64,000 nt of DNA, taken from the NCBI GenBank assembly GCA_022509085.1, contig JAFLTW010000006.1:1-64000 (forward strand). The letters are read 5' to 3'. Shown one piece after another: positions 60,450 through 64,000 of the stretch. How positions within the stretch are numbered: the stretch's first letter is position 1; each line of letters starts with the position of its first letter. The stretch is from Muribaculaceae bacterium (GTDB lineage: Bacteria > Bacteroidota > Bacteroidia > Bacteroidales > Muribaculaceae). The translations under genes and the position numbers were made by a program. The notes under the pieces are model-generated. The model searched no databases and was not told where the DNA came from. It worked only from the letters and a program-made list of their open reading frames with translations.

Positions 60450-60509
60450 ATGTGTGTTTTTTTATTTATGTCTCTTAATTATATTGAGAAGTTAAATTAA
60501 TCGTTGCAG

Positions 60510-60882
60510 TCAATTATACATGAACTCGTCTTTTGACGAATCTTTTATCTTATTTGAAACTAAAGAATCACTCATAATCTAACCCTTTCTAACTGCAAAA
60601 TTATCTATATTATACTACACTTTAATTCTTGATTAGAATGTTTGTATGAAAAGGGATGCTCATTGTATGAAATCCTTTCGGTTCACTCCTCCCTATGGAA
60701 TGTAGGAAAGGTTTTCATTTACGATTACAGGAACGATGTTGGTTTCCTCCTTGAATACCGAGGCGGACTTGACGGTGAAGGCAGCTCTCGCCTGAACACC
60801 GGGAAGGTCTTCGACAGAAGAAAGGTTGAGATTAGGTTGTAAACAAAACTCCATAACTTGCTGAAAAATCAGCAAGTTATGG
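60510..60882 (-). repeat. Repeat unit 2 of a ~370-bp dispersed repeat
   Basis: It matches unit 1 (35870-36236) along most of its length. Order on the minus strand: perfect hairpin CTCCATAACTTGCTGA/TCAGCAAGTTATGGAG, phage-like fragment, -7 element TAATTTTG (60596-60603), ribosome site, and a 21-codon mini-ORF (60510-60575, M-S-D-S-L-V-S-N). Similarity fades inside the mini-ORF and beyond the hairpin, where the cargo begins. Confidence 0.85.
60693..60854 (-). pseudogene. N-terminal fragment of a phage-like protein, copy 2
   Basis: 53 codons from ATG 60854: MEFCLQPNLNLSSVEDLPG, then IVPVIVNENLSYIP and a TAG where copy 1 (36011) has Trp. Otherwise close to copy 1. It is the same family as the 35.9-kb fragment, without its downstream part. 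Confidence 0.45.
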
Positions 60883-60910
60883 AGTTTTCCGGTTTCTGAA
60901 AAGACGTAAA

Positions 60911-61624
60911 TTAAATAGAAGTAGGATAAAGTTTATAATAATTTATAAAGTACTTCACCTCCCAAGGCACTTGGGCATTGAGGGATGTGGGGAAATATGA
61001 TATATATTTGTTATAACTGACTATATAAAAAAGAATATGAAGGTAGAGAGCAACTCTTAGACACAAGAAGAAATTTTTAGGTAATGAAAAGGATTTTGAT
61101 TGCATTGACTCCCTATAAGCATGATAATCTACTTTTAAAATCTGATTATTATTAATAATCTCTGTTTTATCAAGGTAGTAAGTCTCTCTTTCTTTATTAC
61201 CTAAGAGACAATAATCATCGGGAAAACTTTCTGAAGTTGGGTCAATTTCACCAGTGTGATGAAATTTGCATTCGTAATGATTAGTTTCAACAAATTTTTT
61301 AAACCAAGAAGAACCTTGAAAACGAATTAAAAAAGATAACCTTTCAAATTCTCCATTTTGATCTAAAATATACTTAAGTTCATCATAAGAAAGATATGAA
61401 GGATTAATCGAATTATAATATTGATAAAGCTTATTAAGAGTGTTGATTTTTTGTTGACATTCTGTTTTATTTGCAAACCAAAGGGTGTCAACTATATTTT
61501 TATTTTGATAGACAGTCCCTTTGGCATAGTTGCCAAAGTTTGTAAGTCGATTTACTTTTTCTATAATAACACCGAAATTAAGTAAACCTATGGATTTGTT
61601 AAACTGACAAATAATTTCACCCAT
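60911..61624 (-). CDS. Protein of unknown function beside repeat unit 2
   Basis: Not recognised. The 237-aa product has Asn/Tyr/Lys-rich composition, with a hydrophobic stretch near residues 195-215 (FFLCLRVALYLHILFYIVSY) that may be a membrane helix. It separates the prophage module from the phage-like fragment in repeat unit 2, so it looks like an insertion between them. A TAATTTTG element (61645-61652) lies 21 bp upstream. It does not resemble the protein next to repeat unit 1. Confidence 0.6.
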   Translation of the reverse strand: MGEIICQFNKSIGLLNFGVIIEKVNRLTNFGNYAKGTVYQNKNIVDTLWFANKTECQQKINTLNKLYQYYNSINPSYLSYDELKYILDQNGEFERLSFLIRFQGSSWFKKFVETNHYECKFHHTGEIDPTSESFPDDYCLLGNKERETYYLDKTEIINNNQILKVDYHAYRESMQSKSFSLPKNFFLCLRVALYLHILFYIVSYNKYISYFPTSLNAQVPWEVKYFINYYKLYPTSI

Positions 61625-61666
61625 ATCTATTTTGAAATTTTTTCCAAAATTACAAAAAAGATATGA

Positions 61667-61897
61667 TTATAAGAATACCGAAAGATTATTGACGCAGAAA
61701 ATACAAATAACGCGGATACGTCTACATTCTGCGAAGTTAATCAACTTCACGTTGCGCCAGCCACCGTAGAACGAATAACGGAGAGAAATGACGTTATGAA
61801 ATTCAAGGATTGAGCCGGCGGGTTTCCAAATGGAAATATCGACAGAATCCCCGGAATTAAGCATGACTCTTGCCGTGCTGATATGGATAAACTGCAT
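61667..61897 (-). CDS. Small prophage-type protein
   Basis: The 76-aa product (ATG 61897, or 61864) has GDSVDISIWKPAGSILEFHN and VISLRYSFYGGWRNVKL, a beta-rich pattern I associate with short proteins next to prophage tail-like genes in Bacteroides. It overlaps the 3' end of the frameshifted gene upstream by 41 bp. Function unknown. Confidence 0.5.
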   Translation of the reverse strand: MQFIHISTARVMLNSGDSVDISIWKPAGSILEFHNVISLRYSFYGGWRNVKLINFAECRRIRVICIFCVNNLSVFL

Positions 61898-63007
61898 AGT
61901 TAAGAGAATGGTAAAGCGTAGGGATTAATGAAGATATTACGAGAACTTGATAAGCGGACAATTTGCAGGTTGTGGTATGTTGCCAAGTGAACTTGACAGA
62001 ATTTGGTTGGTCGGAGTTGTCGGTGGTTTCGCAGGTTGAGTCGGTAATGAGTATGGTAACGTGAGAGAGTTCATCATCAGATGAAGTAGGATTGACCTCA
62101 ATACGCTTTACATCGTATGATGTGAAAAGCTGGTCAATCCATTCCGACTCTCCGAAAGTGAGAGGCCCGGTTTCTACATCGAAGGACTTATTGATTACCT
62201 GGTCATAAAACATCTTGGAGTTGTTGATTATGGCAAGCTGCCGGTCGGTTTCGGAATTGGCAGTGGTTTCCATCCGACAAGTAAAGAAATCCCAGACATT
62301 GAAACAGTTTCGGAAGAAGATGGAGTCGGTATGGCACAGGTTGGTGTCGATTAGAAAGTCATGGCACGTTGCCCTCCTTCCGCCGTAAAAGATATTAGGG
62401 TCATATCTTTTTTATTATATCCGGAAGATTTTGCAGCTTGTGTCAACAGAGTATCGCAAGCAATTTCGTACTGTAAGGTACGATGCGTGGATGATGTGCT
62501 GATGTAATACGGAGAATGAGTGTCGGGCTTGGTTTCACCCTCGGGAGTTCGGTAAGTATATTGGAATCGAAGATAAAGAGATTCCGAGGCTGTGACGTAC
62601 AGGAACAGCGAGATTGTGGCGTCCGGAGCAATGCGACGGTAGTCAAGAGTAGTCAGGAAGTTTTCTTTCAAAAGAGTTGAAATATCGTATGTAAGCAACA
62701 ACCGGTCGCAATAGAGGATCTGCAGAGTGCATGAATCAGAGACAGATGAACTACCGTTGGCATATACCGATAGAGTAAATGAGGAAATTGTATCGCCCAT
62801 TTTCCTCATTTGGGCCTCGATGAGAGAGGAGAGGTCGTGGAGGGTAATCTCGTTCCTGAACGAGTAATAACGTTCCTCCAAAATGACGATACTGCCAGTG
62901 GCAGTTAGTTTGACATCGACGAAAGAGGCATCGGAAGAAATGATGATATCTCCGATAGCGGAAGAAAGTATAGTCCCGGTTGGTTTGTTTGTAATCCTTG
63001 TAGCCAT
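61857..63007 (-). pseudogene. Frameshifted prophage tail-like gene
   Basis: The first part starts at ATG 63007 (MATRITNKPTGTILS), with a -7 element TACCTTTG ending four bases before it. It runs through AIGDIIISSDASFVDVKLTA to TLISFTAEGG and stops at 62351. The frame then shifts. Without a start codon, the continuation reads ATCHDFLIDTNLCHTDSIFF, CFNVWDFFTCRMETTANSET and DVETGPLTFGESEWIDQLF to 61857. The two parts together form one ~380-aa beta-rich protein. The frameshift inactivates it or marks a sequencing slip. Confidence 0.65.
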
Positions 63008-63019
63008 ACTACAAAGGTA

Positions 63020-63875
63020 TAAAAGAGCGCCGGTGGCGTAAAAGACAATTATACCACCCATACAATGCTCCATTATCAAACATACTGGAACTTCCAATGC
63101 CCATGTACGTATAACAAGTAAATTCTTTCCTCTTTTCACACGGACAAGGGCAGGAAGTTCAAACCACCATTGGGCGGTAAAAACCTCCCATGCGCACGAG
63201 GCTTGTATTTAGAAGCGCGAGCGTTCTCTGGAATACTTTGGTTGACGTTAACAAAAAGCAAAAATAATATGTTTATTCGAGACTTATGAACTAGACACTT
63301 TTAAAGCAGTCTTTCAGTAGCGAAGGACATTTTCTTTGTGCGAAGAAAATATTCTTTTCTCAATATATAAAATTAGAAATAAAAAGATATGATTTATTAA
63401 GAAAGTTTAAGTAAATGTCTCTTTGTCTGCATTGTTTTGCAATATTTATTGAGAATTTTTGAAATTTTGCAAAAATATCAAGAAATGGAATATTAAATAC
63501 TAAAAAAGAAGATAATTTTACTGCAAGTGACACTTGTTCCTATCATGCTAATAAGGTTATTACGGCAATCTAAATATGAATTCTTAGTTCAGTTTTACTA
63601 GTTTTATTAATTTTACAAACCAATTCTCATTAAATGAGATACCATATAATAGGGCTAAAATCATAATTTATACTTTTGGTAAGTCAACTCGAATCCGTTG
63701 TTTAAAGTCACAATGTAGATTGATTAATTAGTATTTGATTTCAACGAGAAGGTTATGGTTAATACGAAAAAAATTCCAAAAAAACTTAAAATCTCATAGA
63801 AATGTAATGAAATTTTCATAATAAATTACTAATTTTGCCAACTAGAGAAAAAACTAGAACTTGAAACTCTACCAA
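63020..63875. other. A/T-rich stretch without a recognised gene
   Basis: No long open frame with a plausible start was found. The right end has TAATTTTG (63830-63837, plus strand), a -7 element for the gene that starts at 63876. Confidence 0.4.
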
Positions 63876-64000
63876 ATGACATTTCCTTTTAATCTAAGAC
63901 AAGATAAAATCAAATTTAAATATACCTTTTTAAATGAGGTAGCATTAAAAATAGGTTTACCTGAGTCTATGGATAAAATAAGTTTTGAGAAGATGAAACG
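63876..64000 (+). CDS. Start of a gene cut by the window edge
   Basis: The 41 codons visible (M-T-F-P-F-N-L-R-Q-D-K-I, then VALKIGLPESMDKI) belong to a frame that is still open at the last base. TAATTTTG lies 38 bp upstream. The product cannot be named from this part. Confidence 0.5.
   Translation, partial: MTFPFNLRQDKIKFKYTFLNEVALKIGLPESMDKISFEKMK

Overview
The window looks like a chromosome segment of a Bacteroidales gut bacterium, most likely Muribaculaceae-like. The grounds are: promoters of the Bacteroidota type (TTTG, about 19-21 nt, TAnnTTTG); few Shine-Dalgarno sequences; secreted proteins ending in a short type IX secretion-like tail (GLYIVNGKK type); DUF3078, DUF4491, DUF5683 and DUF3873 families; and PcfK/PcfJ and IS66 remnants. 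No rRNA or tRNA gene was recognised.

Bases 1-25,500 are a GC-rich core. A minus-strand exopolysaccharide operon comes first: an unusual integrase-like/NusG-like fusion regulator, a Wza-type exporter, a Wzc-type tyrosine kinase with an eleven-tyrosine tail, and a UDP-glucuronate epimerase. An OmpA/DUF5683 pair follows. Then comes a plus-strand run (parE, coaD, S41 protease, DUF3078 and two small secreted proteins), a cysteine desulfidase-like enzyme, thymidine kinase, a biotin-dependent carboxyltransferase with two biotinyl domains, an AraC regulator and a C10 protease. A family of AATCGCAGAAC intergenic repeats and two copies of a structured, covarying element sit between these genes.

Bases 25,500-35,000 carry an acyltransferase, a TonB receptor, and a secreted/efflux cluster under an AraC regulator: alpha/beta hydrolase, cyclophilin-like protein, MFS pump and DUF362 protein. 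A cupin fragment and a 158-bp MITE-like element lie in this part.

Bases 35,000-63,900 are AT-rich accessory DNA. Two copies of a ~370-bp repeat, made of a hairpin, a phage-like gene fragment and a promoter with a mini-ORF, lie next to unrelated hypothetical and lipoprotein genes at 35.9 and 60.5 kb. Between them are a dead DUF1016 nuclease, an IS66 element inserted into the end of another IS66, and a defence island. The island holds a Septu-like ATPase/HNH pair, a Panacea-type toxin-antitoxin, AbiH, an ABC-three-component system (HTH, PD-(D/E)XK nuclease, middle component, DUF3732 ATPase) and an HNH protein. PcfK/PcfJ/DUF3873 genes there are the remains of a conjugative element. The right end holds a frameshifted prophage module and the start of an unidentified gene.

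The main candidates for undescribed biology are the integrase-NusG fusion with its leader, the covarying structured element with its repeat family, the repeat-bounded cargo cassettes, the compact four-gene ABC-3C locus, and the recurring TTTG-N4-ATG arrangement that predicts leaderless mRNAs.
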